Shown: in pieces, positions 33,099 to 41,466 of the stretch
Position numbering within the stretch: position 1 is the first letter of the stretch
Layout: each line of letters starts with the position of its first letter
Program-made: the position numbers and the translations under genes
The notes under the pieces: generated by a model
Databases searched by the model: none
What the model was told of the DNA's origin: nothing
The model's input: only the letters and a program-made list of their open reading frames with translations
Source of the DNA: Streptomyces sp. SN-593
Lineage (GTDB): Bacteria; Actinomycetota; Actinomycetes; Streptomycetales; Streptomycetaceae
NCBI RefSeq assembly: GCF_016756395.1
Contig: NZ_AP018365.1
Coordinates: 1,178,001-1,242,000, forward strand
Direction: 5' to 3'
DNA length: 64,000 nt

Positions 33099-34403
33099 TC
33101 AGCGCGGCGGGACGGTCTCGACGGTGCCGCGGTGCCGGGAGCGTTCCGCGGCGAAGGCGGCGAGGTGGCTGCCGAGGGACTCGACCGGGCCGGAGCGGAT
33201 GTGGGAGCGGTCGCCGGTGGCGAGCGCGGTGACGAAGGACTCGACCAGGACGGCGTCGCCGCCGCCGTGGCCGTCGGCGGCGTTGGAGCCGCTGGTGCCC
33301 ACGTCGTGGACCTGGACGGTGTCGTCGCGGAAGTCGTGCACGGTGACCCGCTCGCCGTCGCCGCGCAGCCAGCCGTGGCTGCCGAAGATCCTGGTCCGGC
33401 GGTGGGTCTGCTCGGTGAAGGCGGTCATGGTGAAGACCGCGGTGGCGCCGCCGGACAGCCGCATGGCGACCACCTGGTTGTCCACCACGTCGTTGTCCGC
33501 GCGGTACACGCACCGGCCGTAGGGGCCGGTGCGCAGCGCCTCGGTGAGGACCGCCTCGTCCTGCGGGCCGGCGGCGTGCTCGGTCACGTGGTCGATCGGC
33601 CAGGCGCCACCGGTGGTGCGCAGCGCCGGGTAGTACAGCTTGGGCGCGGAGTACGGGCAGTCCGGTTCGACCGGGCAGTCCAGGCAGGTGGCGGTCGCGC
33701 CGGCCGGTGCGTTCTCCGGCCGGAAGTGGGCGAGCGAGCCGAAGCTCGCCACGGTCTCGATGCGGCGGCCGGTGACGTAGGCGATCCAGTCCAGGTCGTG
33801 GCTGGACTTGGCGAGGATCATCGGCGACGACAGGTCCTCGCGGCGCCACGGGCCGCGCACGTAGGAGTGCGCGTAGTGCCACCAGCCGACCGGCTCCAGG
33901 TGGTCCAGCCCGGTGACGGTGCCGAGGACGCCGCTGTCCACCACGCTTTTGACCAGGTCGGTGTAGGGGGTGTAGCGCATGACGTGGCAGACGGCGAAGG
34001 GCACGCCGGCCGCCTCCACGCCCTCGACGATGGCACGGCACTCGGCCTCGGTGGGGGCGAGCGGTTTCTCGGTCATCACCGCGTACCCCGCCCGGGCCAG
34101 CGCGAGCACGGGTTCGGCGTGCGCGCGGTCCTGGGTGGCCACGATCACGCCGTCGGCGAGCGGACCGCCGTTCGCCGCGGTCGCGGCGAGCAGTTCCCGC
34201 CAGTCGCCGTACCCGGTCGCCGACGGGACGGCGGCGCGCGCCTGCGGCCGGGGGTCGGCGACGGCGACGATCCGGGCCCGCTCGGGGTGGTCGCGGATCC
34301 AGGCGGCGTAGGTCAGCCCGCGGTTGCCCGCGCCCACGAGGGCGATCCGCACCGGGCGCCCCTCGATCGGGGTGCCTCCGGTGCTGGTCTGGTCGGTGGC
34401 CAT
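33099..34403 (-). CDS. Gfo/Idh/MocA-family oxidoreductase
   Basis: A 434-residue NAD(P)-dependent sugar oxidoreductase. The Rossmann motif is RIALVGAGNRGLTYAAWIRDH near residue 20, the conserved VMTEKPLAPTEAECR carries the EKP motif, and the catalytic-domain His is likely in SSHDLDWIAYVTGRR. A four-Cys block (CLDCPVEPDCPYS, plus C in GRCVY) suggests a structural metal site. Related proteins with this Cys block act on sugars released from polysaccharides. GAGGAAGAG precedes the ATG. It lies 155 bp after the beta-helix gene and 127 bp before the importer lipoprotein. Confidence 0.9.
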   Translation of the reverse strand: MATDQTSTGGTPIEGRPVRIALVGAGNRGLTYAAWIRDHPERARIVAVADPRPQARAAVPSATGYGDWRELLAATAANGGPLADGVIVATQDRAHAEPVLALARAGYAVMTEKPLAPTEAECRAIVEGVEAAGVPFAVCHVMRYTPYTDLVKSVVDSGVLGTVTGLDHLEPVGWWHYAHSYVRGPWRREDLSSPMILAKSSHDLDWIAYVTGRRIETVASFGSLAHFRPENAPAGATATCLDCPVEPDCPYSAPKLYYPALRTTGGAWPIDHVTEHAAGPQDEAVLTEALRTGPYGRCVYRADNDVVDNQVVAMRLSGGATAVFTMTAFTEQTHRRTRIFGSHGWLRGDGERVTVHDFRDDTVQVHDVGTSGSNAADGHGGGDAVLVESFVTALATGDRSHIRSGPVESLGSHLAAFAAERSRHRGTVETVPPR

Positions 34404-34438
34404 GGTCTCTTCCTCACGGTGGGCGCGACGGCTCGCAC

Positions 34439-34508
34439 GGGAACGGATCCGGGCGGGGGTCCGGTGGGAACGGGTGCGGGGGGCGGTCCGGCGGGAACGG
34501 CTGCGGGG
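34439..34508 (-). repeat. Imperfect 27-bp tandem repeats upstream of the oxidoreductase
   Basis: The octamer GGGAACGG recurs at 34439, 34466 and 34493 with exact 27-bp spacing, each followed by a G/C-rich stretch that differs slightly. They fill the gap between two genes of the operon; no hairpin is obvious. Confidence 0.6.
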
Positions 34509-34558
34509 GGGTGGTGGCCGGCCGGGCCCGTGAGGTGGAGCGGGCCCGGCCGGCGGTC

Positions 34559-36817
34559 TCAGAGCAGCAGGTTTCCGGCGGTGTGCCGCACCCGGTCGCC
34601 CTCGGCGGGCATCGCGGTGCGGGTCACACCGTCCTCGGTGCAGCCGGTGTGCAGCAGGTGGCTGTCGCCGCCGAACGCCGCGGGATCGAGTTCGAGGCGG
34701 CCGCCGCTGAACGCCGAGCCGCCGGCGCGGTAGTGGTTGACGCCGTCGGTGATCAGCAGGTGCGCGGTCTTGGCGTCCGAGGCGCGGGAGTCGAGGCCGT
34801 CGAGCTGCCAGCTGACGGTGCGGTCGGCTCCGCTGCGGGCGAGGAAGACCGCGGAGCCGTTGGCACCGCCGAAGCGGGCGCCCCCGTCGATCCACAGCCG
34901 CTGGTCCTTGGCGGACTTCAGCACCAGGCCGGTGTCGGCGAAGGTGCCGCCGTGCACCGCGGTGTCGGCGTGCGCGACCGTGCTGGGGTCGGCGGACGCG
35001 CTCGCGCCGGTGAAGGTGCAGGCGTCGAGGACGAGGTCGCCGGTGCCGTTGAACTGGGCGCCGTCCAGGCCCTGCAGGGTGACCCGCAGCAGGTGGACGT
35101 CGGCGCTGACGGTGGCCGCGGTGACCTCGGACGCCTTGCCCTGGGTGAAGGCCGAGTCGGCGATCACCGTGGGCCGCTTCGAGCGGTTCGAGGACTGCGA
35201 GACCACCAGCGGGCCGGAGGCGACGCAGCCGCGGAGCTGGGCGCCGTCGGCGTTGACCCAGATCATGCCGGAGCCGGCCTGGGCGTTGCCGATGACCAGC
35301 ATGTCCTCCAGCGTCAGGTCGGTGATGTTGGTGCGGGCCACGAACCAGGAGCAGGCGTGCCGGCGCACCGTGACGCGCTTGGCCGCGCCGCCCCATGCCG
35401 CACCGGAGTTGGCGAAGGTCATCAGCCCGGAGTTGCCGGTGAAGGTCAGGTCGTGCTCGAACTGGCCGTGGGTGACGAAGGGGCCCTGGTCGTCGCCGTC
35501 GCCGTGGCAGTTGGTGACGTATCCGTAGGCGGAGGCGGTCCAGTCGTTCAGGTGCCGGGCGTTGGCGACGTGGCAGTCCTCGACGTGGCCGTACAGGCAG
35601 TAGATCTGCTGCGTGAGGTAGCCGGCGCCGCCGTAGGTGACCGAGGCGGGGTTCTTCAACTGGCACTCGGAGGTGTGGAAGTACGTACACCAGCGGCGCA
35701 TGATCACCGGCCAGAAGGTGCCGGTGGCGTCGATGCCGGAGACGTCGCAGGAGACGGCGTACTCGTAGGCGATCGGGTGCGAGCCGGTGACGGTGTCGTC
35801 GTCCGCGACGTCCGGGACGCCCTGGAAGACCATGTTGCGCACGTGGGCGCGCTCGACCGGCTCGACGAGGGTCCAGGTGAAGGTGCGGCCGGCGGCCAGG
35901 TCCCAGCCGATCTTGTAGTTGACCCGGATGTGCGTGCCGTCCACGATCTCGGTGACCTGGACGAGTTTCTGCACCTCCTTCTCGTACAGCCCGGTGCCGG
36001 CGGCCGCGTCGATCTCGACGCTCCACCACTGGCCGACGGTGAAGGACTTGCTCGACGGCACCTCGAAGATGTCGGCGAGGTCGGGCATCGCCGCGGACAG
36101 CTCGGACTTCACCGTGGTGTCGGTGACCGTGCCGCGGAAGTAGAGCACCGCGCCGAACGGGTTGTTGACGGCGTTCGGCTCGATCCCGGTGGTGGTGACC
36201 AGGTTGCCGCCGAAGTCCAGCTCGATCCGGGAGCGGGAGAAGGTGTGGCGCTTGGTGAAGTTGAGGTCGGTGTGCGCCTCGATCCGGTGCACGGCGGGGT
36301 CCGCGACCATGGCGTCCAGCGCGGCGTCGGCCGGGGTGGAGGCGTCCATGACGCCGAACTGGCGGAAGTCCAGCAGGCCGTCGTGGACCATGCGCCAGCG
36401 GCCCTTGCCGGCGTGGCCGGCCGGGCGCAGCACGGTGCCGCCGTTGGGTGCGGTGGTCGCGGTGGCGTCCCAGCGGGCGACCAGGCCGCCGCCGTCGCCG
36501 GGTGCGCGGTAGCCGGACACGAGTGCGACCGCGCCGCTCGCGAGCGCCTTGGGGTCCAGCGCGAGCAGGTGGGCGACGGTGTCCACGGCGATCGGGGCGG
36601 TGGACTTGCCGGCCGGGTGCGCGCTGCCGGAGCCGGTCGCGGACGCGGTGCCGGCACCGGCGGCGACCGCGGTGGTGGTGGCCGCGAGCAGCAGCCCGCC
36701 GATCCCGCCGGCCCGCAGCAGCTTGCGGCGGGAGGTGTCGGTTCGGCTCTGCTCGGGGCTCGACTGGGGGCTCTGGTCGGTGGTGGAACCCGGCACGGGG
36801 CCAGGGGGAACGTTCAC
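34559..36817 (-). CDS. Tat-exported right-handed beta-helix protein (polysaccharide lyase-like)
   Basis: A 752-residue secreted protein. The Tat signal is clear: TSRRKLLRAGG near residue 25, a hydrophobic stretch, then cleavage around ASA. The mature part has the N-terminal DFRQFGVMDASTPADAALDAMVADPAV block of pectate-lyase-superfamily (Pectate_lyase_3) proteins, followed by long repeated beta-strand coils rich in Asn, Gly and Thr, and a C-terminal jelly-roll-like region. Such proteins cleave acidic polysaccharides, but I cannot name catalytic residues. GTG start with GAGG upstream. It heads the catabolic operon after iclR, which suits an extracellular first step. Confidence 0.8.
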   Translation of the reverse strand: MNVPPGPVPGSTTDQSPQSSPEQSRTDTSRRKLLRAGGIGGLLLAATTTAVAAGAGTASATGSGSAHPAGKSTAPIAVDTVAHLLALDPKALASGAVALVSGYRAPGDGGGLVARWDATATTAPNGGTVLRPAGHAGKGRWRMVHDGLLDFRQFGVMDASTPADAALDAMVADPAVHRIEAHTDLNFTKRHTFSRSRIELDFGGNLVTTTGIEPNAVNNPFGAVLYFRGTVTDTTVKSELSAAMPDLADIFEVPSSKSFTVGQWWSVEIDAAAGTGLYEKEVQKLVQVTEIVDGTHIRVNYKIGWDLAAGRTFTWTLVEPVERAHVRNMVFQGVPDVADDDTVTGSHPIAYEYAVSCDVSGIDATGTFWPVIMRRWCTYFHTSECQLKNPASVTYGGAGYLTQQIYCLYGHVEDCHVANARHLNDWTASAYGYVTNCHGDGDDQGPFVTHGQFEHDLTFTGNSGLMTFANSGAAWGGAAKRVTVRRHACSWFVARTNITDLTLEDMLVIGNAQAGSGMIWVNADGAQLRGCVASGPLVVSQSSNRSKRPTVIADSAFTQGKASEVTAATVSADVHLLRVTLQGLDGAQFNGTGDLVLDACTFTGASASADPSTVAHADTAVHGGTFADTGLVLKSAKDQRLWIDGGARFGGANGSAVFLARSGADRTVSWQLDGLDSRASDAKTAHLLITDGVNHYRAGGSAFSGGRLELDPAAFGGDSHLLHTGCTEDGVTRTAMPAEGDRVRHTAGNLLL

Positions 36818-36986
36818 GGTGTGCCTCAGCCTTCGATGGGCCTGGGGGTGAGGACGAGTCCCGTGACGCTTGCCGGATGTGCGGATGGCGGTACGGACCG
36901 GTGCGGGATACGCGCAGACCAGGGGCAGGGTGCTGGCGCGGCACCGTCCGACGGGGCGAGACGTTATGCCCCGGCCGGTGAATCGG

Positions 36987-37865
36987 TCAAGACCCCGCGG
37001 TGGCCGCCGTGCGGCCTTCCGGCGTCGCCCCGGCACCGCCGTGCCCGAGGCTCTGACTGACGCGATCGGCGAAGTCCCTTACCTGGAGGCCGAGTTCACG
37101 GAACCGCCAGCCGGGCAGGTCGAGCTTCAGCCCGGTAATGCTGATCGCGCCGACGCACCGGTCCCGGTGGTCGCGGACCACGCTGCCGATGCAGAAGATC
37201 CCGTCGGCGTCCTCCTCGTCGTCCAGCGCGTAGCCGGTGGCGCGGACGTCGGCCAGGTGGGAGAAGAGCGTCGCCTCGTCGGTGATGGTGCGCGAGGTGC
37301 GGCGGGGCAGCCCGGTGCGGGCGATCAGCTCCCTGGCCTCCTCCTCGGGCATCGCGGCGAGCAGCGCCTTGCCGATCCCGGTGCAGTGCGGCAGCTCGCG
37401 GGCTCCCATCCGCAGGTCCAGCCGCAGACCGCCGCCGGCGTCGACCTGGTCGACGATCACCGCCTGGCCGTCCTGCGGCACCGCGACGCGCGAGGCCATG
37501 CCGGTGGCGGCGGTCAGCTCGCACAGCACCGGGCGGGCCACGTCGCGCAGCGACACCTGCGCCTGCGCCCGGTCGCCGAGCCGGGCCAGCGACATGCCCA
37601 GCCGGTAGCGGCGGTTCATACCCTCGCCCTCGTCGGCCACCAGTCCGTAGTGCCGCAGGGTCTGCAGCAGCCCGAAGGCGGCGCTCTTCGAGACGCCGCT
37701 GCGCTGGGCGACCTCGGTGACGCTGAGTCCCGCCCCGGGTCCGCCGGCGGCGAGCACCTCCAGCAGTTCCGCGGCCCTCGCCACGGTCTTCACCAGGTAC
37801 TTCGGCTCCGGCTCCGCCGCGCGGCCCGGCTCGCCGTCGAGCCCCCGCGCACCACTGTTCTGCAT
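36987..37865 (-). CDS. IclR-family transcriptional regulator
   Basis: A 292-residue regulator. The N-terminal winged helix-turn-helix (about 22-85) contains VARAAELLEVLAAG and LSVTEVAQRSGVSKSAAFGLLQTLRHYGLV; the C-terminal effector domain has LPHCTGIGKALLAAMPEEEARELI, the conserved GIGKALLA signature, and DDEEDADGIFCIGSVVRD. It lies between the two catabolic operons. One 21-bp dyad covers its ATG and a second lies 70 bp upstream, so autorepression is likely. Start choice is uncertain: GTG 37883 is an alternative 6 codons upstream. A pathway intermediate would be the effector. Confidence 0.92.
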   Translation of the reverse strand: MQNSGARGLDGEPGRAAEPEPKYLVKTVARAAELLEVLAAGGPGAGLSVTEVAQRSGVSKSAAFGLLQTLRHYGLVADEGEGMNRRYRLGMSLARLGDRAQAQVSLRDVARPVLCELTAATGMASRVAVPQDGQAVIVDQVDAGGGLRLDLRMGARELPHCTGIGKALLAAMPEEEARELIARTGLPRRTSRTITDEATLFSHLADVRATGYALDDEEDADGIFCIGSVVRDHRDRCVGAISITGLKLDLPGWRFRELGLQVRDFADRVSQSLGHGGAGATPEGRTAATAGS

Positions 37866-37875
37866 AGCAAAACAG
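37855..37875. promoter_or_regulatory. Putative IclR operator 1, over the iclR start
   Basis: CTGTTC and AAACAG arms flank 9 bp, giving a 21-bp dyad of the same architecture as operator 2. It overlaps the first codons of iclR, so binding would block initiation or a short-leader transcript. Confidence 0.65.
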
Positions 37876-37893
37876 TTTACCACCGGTTCCCCC

Positions 37894-37923
37894 TTGACCG
37901 GGGCGCGAAACCCGCTCTAAGAT
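37894..37923 (+). promoter_or_regulatory. Promoter of the aminotransferase operon
   Basis: TTGACC (37894-37899) and TAAGAT (37918-37923) are 18 bp apart and close to the vegetative consensus. Transcription would begin around 37930, at the edge of operator 2. Confidence 0.7.
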
Positions 37924-37930
37924 CCACCCA

Positions 37931-37956
37931 CTGTTCGGATATTCAGAACAGTGTTC
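37931..37956. promoter_or_regulatory. Putative IclR operator 2, at the transcription start
   Basis: CTGTTC (37931-37936) and GAACAG (37946-37951) form a perfect dyad with a 9-bp spacer. A second overlapping palindrome GAACAGTGTTC follows (37946-37956). The position at the predicted +1 of the rightward operon suits repression by the adjacent IclR protein. Confidence 0.72.
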
Positions 37957-38081
37957 TTGAAAATCGTTCCTTCAGTGCAGCGAACGAATCCAGCGACGAC
38001 CTGCCGGGCGGATGGCCTCCCGCGGTCCCGGCCGGGCAGGGCCGGGACCGTCACCCACAGCATCGACGCGAGGAGCACCAC

Positions 38082-39434
38082 ATGACGCTCGCCGAGCGGG
38101 CCCGCCGGGTGATACCGGGCGGGGTCAACAGCGGCCAGCGCAGCATTCCCGGTCTCACCGACCTGGTGATCACCCGTACCGCGGGGTCCCGGTTCTGGGA
38201 CGGCGACGGCCGGGAGTTCACCGACTACCACGCCGCGTTCGGGCCGCCGCTGCTCGGCCACAACGATCCGGACGTGGCCGCCGCGGTCGCGGACGCCTCC
38301 GGCCGGCTCGGCCTGACCGGGGTGGCCGTCACCGAGGGCGAGGTGCTGCTCGCGGAGCAACTGGCCGAGCTGATCCCCTCGATCGAGCAGGTACTGCTCA
38401 CCAGCACCGGCAGCGAGGCGACCTTCCACGCGCTGCGGCTGGCCCGCGCGGTCACCGGACGCCGGCTGGTGGTGAAGTTCCAGGGCTGCTACCACGGTTG
38501 GCACGACGCGGTGAGCCTCAACGTCATCTCGGCGCCGGACCGGGTCGGCCGGCACGACCCCACCTCCACCGGCATCCTGTCCGAAGTGCTCGACGCCACG
38601 CTGGTGTTGCGCTTCAACGACCCGGCCGCGCTCCGCCAGGTGTTCGCCGAGCACGGCCGCGACATCGCCGCGGTGATCGTGGAGCCCGTCCCGCACAACG
38701 TCGGCGCGCTGCTGCCCACCGAGGAGTTCCTGCGCGCGCTGCGCGAGGAGTGCACCGCGGCCGGCAGCGTGCTGGTCTTCGACGAGGTGATCACCGGCTT
38801 CCGGCACGCCCTCGGCGGCTACCAGGCGATCTCCGGCGTCACCCCGGACCTCACCACCCTCGGCAAGGCGATCGCCAACGGCGCCCCGATCGGCGCGCTC
38901 GGCGGGCGCGCCGACCTGATGCAGTACTTCAGCAGCCGCCCGGGCGGCCCGGTCTTCTTCGCCGGCACCTACAACGGCCACCCGCTGCCGGTCGCCGCCG
39001 CGCTGGCCACCGTGCGCAAGCTGCGCGAGCAGCCGGTGCACGAGCACGTCTTCCGGCTCGGCGACCGGGTGCGCGGCGAACTCACCGCGCTCTACGAGCG
39101 GATGGGCGTGCCCGCCGTGGTGACCGGCTACGGCTCGGTCTTCGTCAGCTACTTCATGCCCGGCCCGGCCCCGCTCAGCTACGACGACCTGCTCGCCAAC
39201 GACACCGCGCTGTTCGTCGGCTACCGCCGCCACCTCGTGGAACACGGCATCTTCGAACTGCCGCTCAACCTCAAGCGCAGCCACCTGTCCTACGCCCACA
39301 CCGACGCCGACGTCGACCGGCTGCTGGAGGCCACCGAGGCGGCGGTCCGGCGCACCCTGGCCGAGGGCGGCCCGAGCGACCTGACCCACACCTCGACCAT
39401 GGGCGGCGCCGCCACCACGACGGGAGCACGCTGA
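38082..39434 (+). CDS. Class III aminotransferase (glutamate-1-semialdehyde aminomutase-like)
   Basis: A 450-residue PLP enzyme. It begins RARRVIPGGVNSGQRSIPGL and has LLTSTGSEATFHALRLARAVTGRRLVVKFQGCYHGWHD (about 105-145), VLVFDEVITGFRHALGG and the Schiff-base Lys in LTTLGKAIANGAPIGALGG. The closest well-known relative is HemL, but the divergent C-terminus and catabolic setting argue against haem synthesis. It may move the amino group of an amino sugar acid or form an amino acid from a semialdehyde. GAGGAG lies 8 nt before the ATG. First gene of the IclR-controlled rightward operon. Confidence 0.9.
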   Translation: MTLAERARRVIPGGVNSGQRSIPGLTDLVITRTAGSRFWDGDGREFTDYHAAFGPPLLGHNDPDVAAAVADASGRLGLTGVAVTEGEVLLAEQLAELIPSIEQVLLTSTGSEATFHALRLARAVTGRRLVVKFQGCYHGWHDAVSLNVISAPDRVGRHDPTSTGILSEVLDATLVLRFNDPAALRQVFAEHGRDIAAVIVEPVPHNVGALLPTEEFLRALREECTAAGSVLVFDEVITGFRHALGGYQAISGVTPDLTTLGKAIANGAPIGALGGRADLMQYFSSRPGGPVFFAGTYNGHPLPVAAALATVRKLREQPVHEHVFRLGDRVRGELTALYERMGVPAVVTGYGSVFVSYFMPGPAPLSYDDLLANDTALFVGYRRHLVEHGIFELPLNLKRSHLSYAHTDADVDRLLEATEAAVRRTLAEGGPSDLTHTSTMGGAATTTGAR

Positions 39435-40621
39435 TGCTGACGGTGAACACCACTCGCCCGCCCGGCCCGGCGGGCCGGATCAGCAAGGTCGAGACCCTGC
39501 AACTGGGCACCGCCTGGCGTGACTTCGGCTACGTCCGGATCCACACCGACGAGGGCCTGACCGGCGTCGGCGAGATCACCCACCCCTACCGGGTGGACGA
39601 GACCTGCCGGCTCGCCGAGGCGATGGGCCACCGCCACCTGCTGGGCGCCGACCCGTTCGACGTCGAGGAACTCTGGCTGCGCATGTACCAGGGCGACTTC
39701 CTGCGCGGCGGCGACATCGGCGGCGTGGTCGTCTCCGGCGTGGACCAGGCGCTGTACGACCTGATGGGCAAGGCGCTGGGCGTGCCCGTGCACCGGCTGA
39801 CCGGCGGCGCCACCCGCGACCGGGTCCGGGTCTACGCCAACGGCTGGTACACCGGCGAGCGCGAGCCGGCCGAGTTCGCCGCCAAGGCGAAGGAGACCGT
39901 CGCCAAGGGCTTCACCGCGCTGAAGTTCGACCCGTTCGGCGCGGGCCTGCACGAACTGGAACGACCCGAGCTGCGCCGCTCGCTGGCCCTGGTCGCCGCC
40001 GTGCGCGAGGCGGTCGGCCCCGAGGTGGACCTCTTCGTCGAGGGGCACGCCCGGTTCGCGATGGCCACCGCCCGCCGGCTGGTGCACGAGCTGGAGCCGT
40101 ACGACATCGGCTGGTTCGAGGAACCGCTGCCCTGGACGCACATCGAGCGCTACGCCGAGTTGCGGCAGATCGCGGCCTTCCCGATCTCCGGCGGCGAGCA
40201 CTTCCACAACCGGTACGAGTACAAGCAGCTCTTCGCGAGCAACGCGGTGGACATCGTGCAGCCCGACCTGTCGATGGCCGGCGGCTTCACCGAGGTGCGG
40301 AAGATCGCCGCCCAGGCCGACGCGCATGGCATGCTGGTAGCCCCGCACAACTCCAACTCGCCGCTGTGTACCACCGCTTCGGTGCACGCCACGCTCGGGA
40401 TCACCAACCTCAAGATCCTGGAGACCTTCGACGGGCTGCTCGAACCGTACGTCTTCGAGGCGGTGCGCGGCGCGCTGCCGATCGTCGACGGACACATCGG
40501 GCTGTCCACCGCGCCCGGACTCGGCGTCGAGCTGGTGGACGAGGTCTTCGCGGAGCACCCGCCCACGCACCGCTTCTGGAACATGTTCGCGGACGGCTGG
40601 GAGAAGAGGAACCGCACATGA
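39434..40621 (+). CDS. Mandelate racemase/enolase-superfamily sugar acid dehydratase
   Basis: A 395-residue TIM-barrel enzyme. The capping domain (SKVETLQLGTAWRDFGYVRIHTDEGLTGVGE) precedes the barrel, where TALKFDPFG gives the acid/base Lys, VDLFVEGHARF, WFEEPLPW and ISGGEHFHNRYE the metal ligands, and VAPHNSNSP the catalytic His. The layout is that of galactonate or gluconate-type dehydratases that make 2-keto-3-deoxy acids; the first ligand position appears to be Glu rather than the commoner Asp. Start overlaps the aminotransferase stop (TGATG). The product could feed the DapA-like aldolase of the other arm. Confidence 0.9.
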   Translation: MLTVNTTRPPGPAGRISKVETLQLGTAWRDFGYVRIHTDEGLTGVGEITHPYRVDETCRLAEAMGHRHLLGADPFDVEELWLRMYQGDFLRGGDIGGVVVSGVDQALYDLMGKALGVPVHRLTGGATRDRVRVYANGWYTGEREPAEFAAKAKETVAKGFTALKFDPFGAGLHELERPELRRSLALVAAVREAVGPEVDLFVEGHARFAMATARRLVHELEPYDIGWFEEPLPWTHIERYAELRQIAAFPISGGEHFHNRYEYKQLFASNAVDIVQPDLSMAGGFTEVRKIAAQADAHGMLVAPHNSNSPLCTTASVHATLGITNLKILETFDGLLEPYVFEAVRGALPIVDGHIGLSTAPGLGVELVDEVFAEHPPTHRFWNMFADGWEKRNRT

Positions 40622-41466
40622 TCGTCGACGTGCACTCCCATCTCTTCCGGCACAGCCACGACTTCGACGACGCCTTCCGCGCCGAGTCCGCCCGGGCGCA
40701 CGCCGGCGAGGTGGACCTCACCGTGCGGTACGAGGACTACGCGGCGAGCGCCCCGGAGGGCACCCGGACCGTGGTGGTCGGCGGCAAGGCGCGCCGCAGC
40801 GGGCTGTGGGTCGACGACGCGGCCGTGGCCGACTACGTCGGCCGGCACCCCGACCGGCTGATCGGCTACCTCTCGATCGACCCGACCCAGCCCGGGTGGG
40901 AGGACGAACTGCGCTACGGTCACCAGGAGTTGGGCCTGCGCGGCATCAAGCTGATGCCGATGTACGCCGGCTTCGACCCGGCGGACGAGGCGTACGAACC
41001 GCTGTACGCCTACGCCGAGCGGCACGGCCTGCCCCTGCTGGTGCACACCGGCACCACCTTCGTCTCGCAGGCGCCGCTGGAGTACGCCATGCCGCGGCAC
41101 CTGGACTGGGTGGCCATGCGCCACCCGGAGCTGCGGATGGTGCTCGCCCACCTCAGTCACCCCTTCGAGGGCGAGTGCATCGCGGTGATCCGCAAGCACC
41201 GGCATGTCTACGCGGACGTCAGCGCCCTGCACTACCGGCCGTTCCAGTTGTGGCACAGCCTGCGCCTGGTGCAGGACTACGGGGTGTGGGACAAGCTGCT
41301 GTTCGGCAGCGACTACCCGTTCACCACGGTGGACGACTCGGTGGAGGGGTTGCGCCGGATCGCCCGCGTCCCCGGCATCCCCGGGCTCGACCCGCTCGAC
41401 CAGGAGGCGGTCGAGGCGCTGATCCACCGCCCGTCGCTGGACCTGCTCGGGCTGGAGCCGTCGTGA
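40618..41466 (+). CDS. Amidohydrolase family protein (COG2159 type)
   Basis: A 282-residue TIM-barrel hydrolase or decarboxylase. The N-terminal metal motif IVDVHSHLFRHSHDF (HxH), the His in LLVHTGTTF, LAHLSHPFEGE and the Asp in LLFGSDYPFTTVDDSVEG make a complete site. Relatives include 2-pyrone-4,6-dicarboxylate lactonase and ACMSD-type decarboxylases. In this operon it could open a lactone or hydrolyse a dehydration product. Its ATG overlaps the dehydratase stop and its stop overlaps the SDR start, so expression is tightly coupled. Confidence 0.9.
   Translation: MIVDVHSHLFRHSHDFDDAFRAESARAHAGEVDLTVRYEDYAASAPEGTRTVVVGGKARRSGLWVDDAAVADYVGRHPDRLIGYLSIDPTQPGWEDELRYGHQELGLRGIKLMPMYAGFDPADEAYEPLYAYAERHGLPLLVHTGTTFVSQAPLEYAMPRHLDWVAMRHPELRMVLAHLSHPFEGECIAVIRKHRHVYADVSALHYRPFQLWHSLRLVQDYGVWDKLLFGSDYPFTTVDDSVEGLRRIARVPGIPGLDPLDQEAVEALIHRPSLDLLGLEPS

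Noticed and set aside
33099..36944. A continuous 1281-codon minus-strand frame
   Set aside because: Its final 434 codons are the Gfo/Idh gene; the upstream part is out of frame with the beta-helix gene and is low-complexity Arg/Gly translation.
38082..39434. hemL (haem biosynthesis aminomutase)
   Set aside because: Similar fold, but the gene sits in an IclR-controlled catabolic operon, overlaps a sugar acid dehydratase gene and has a divergent C-terminus.
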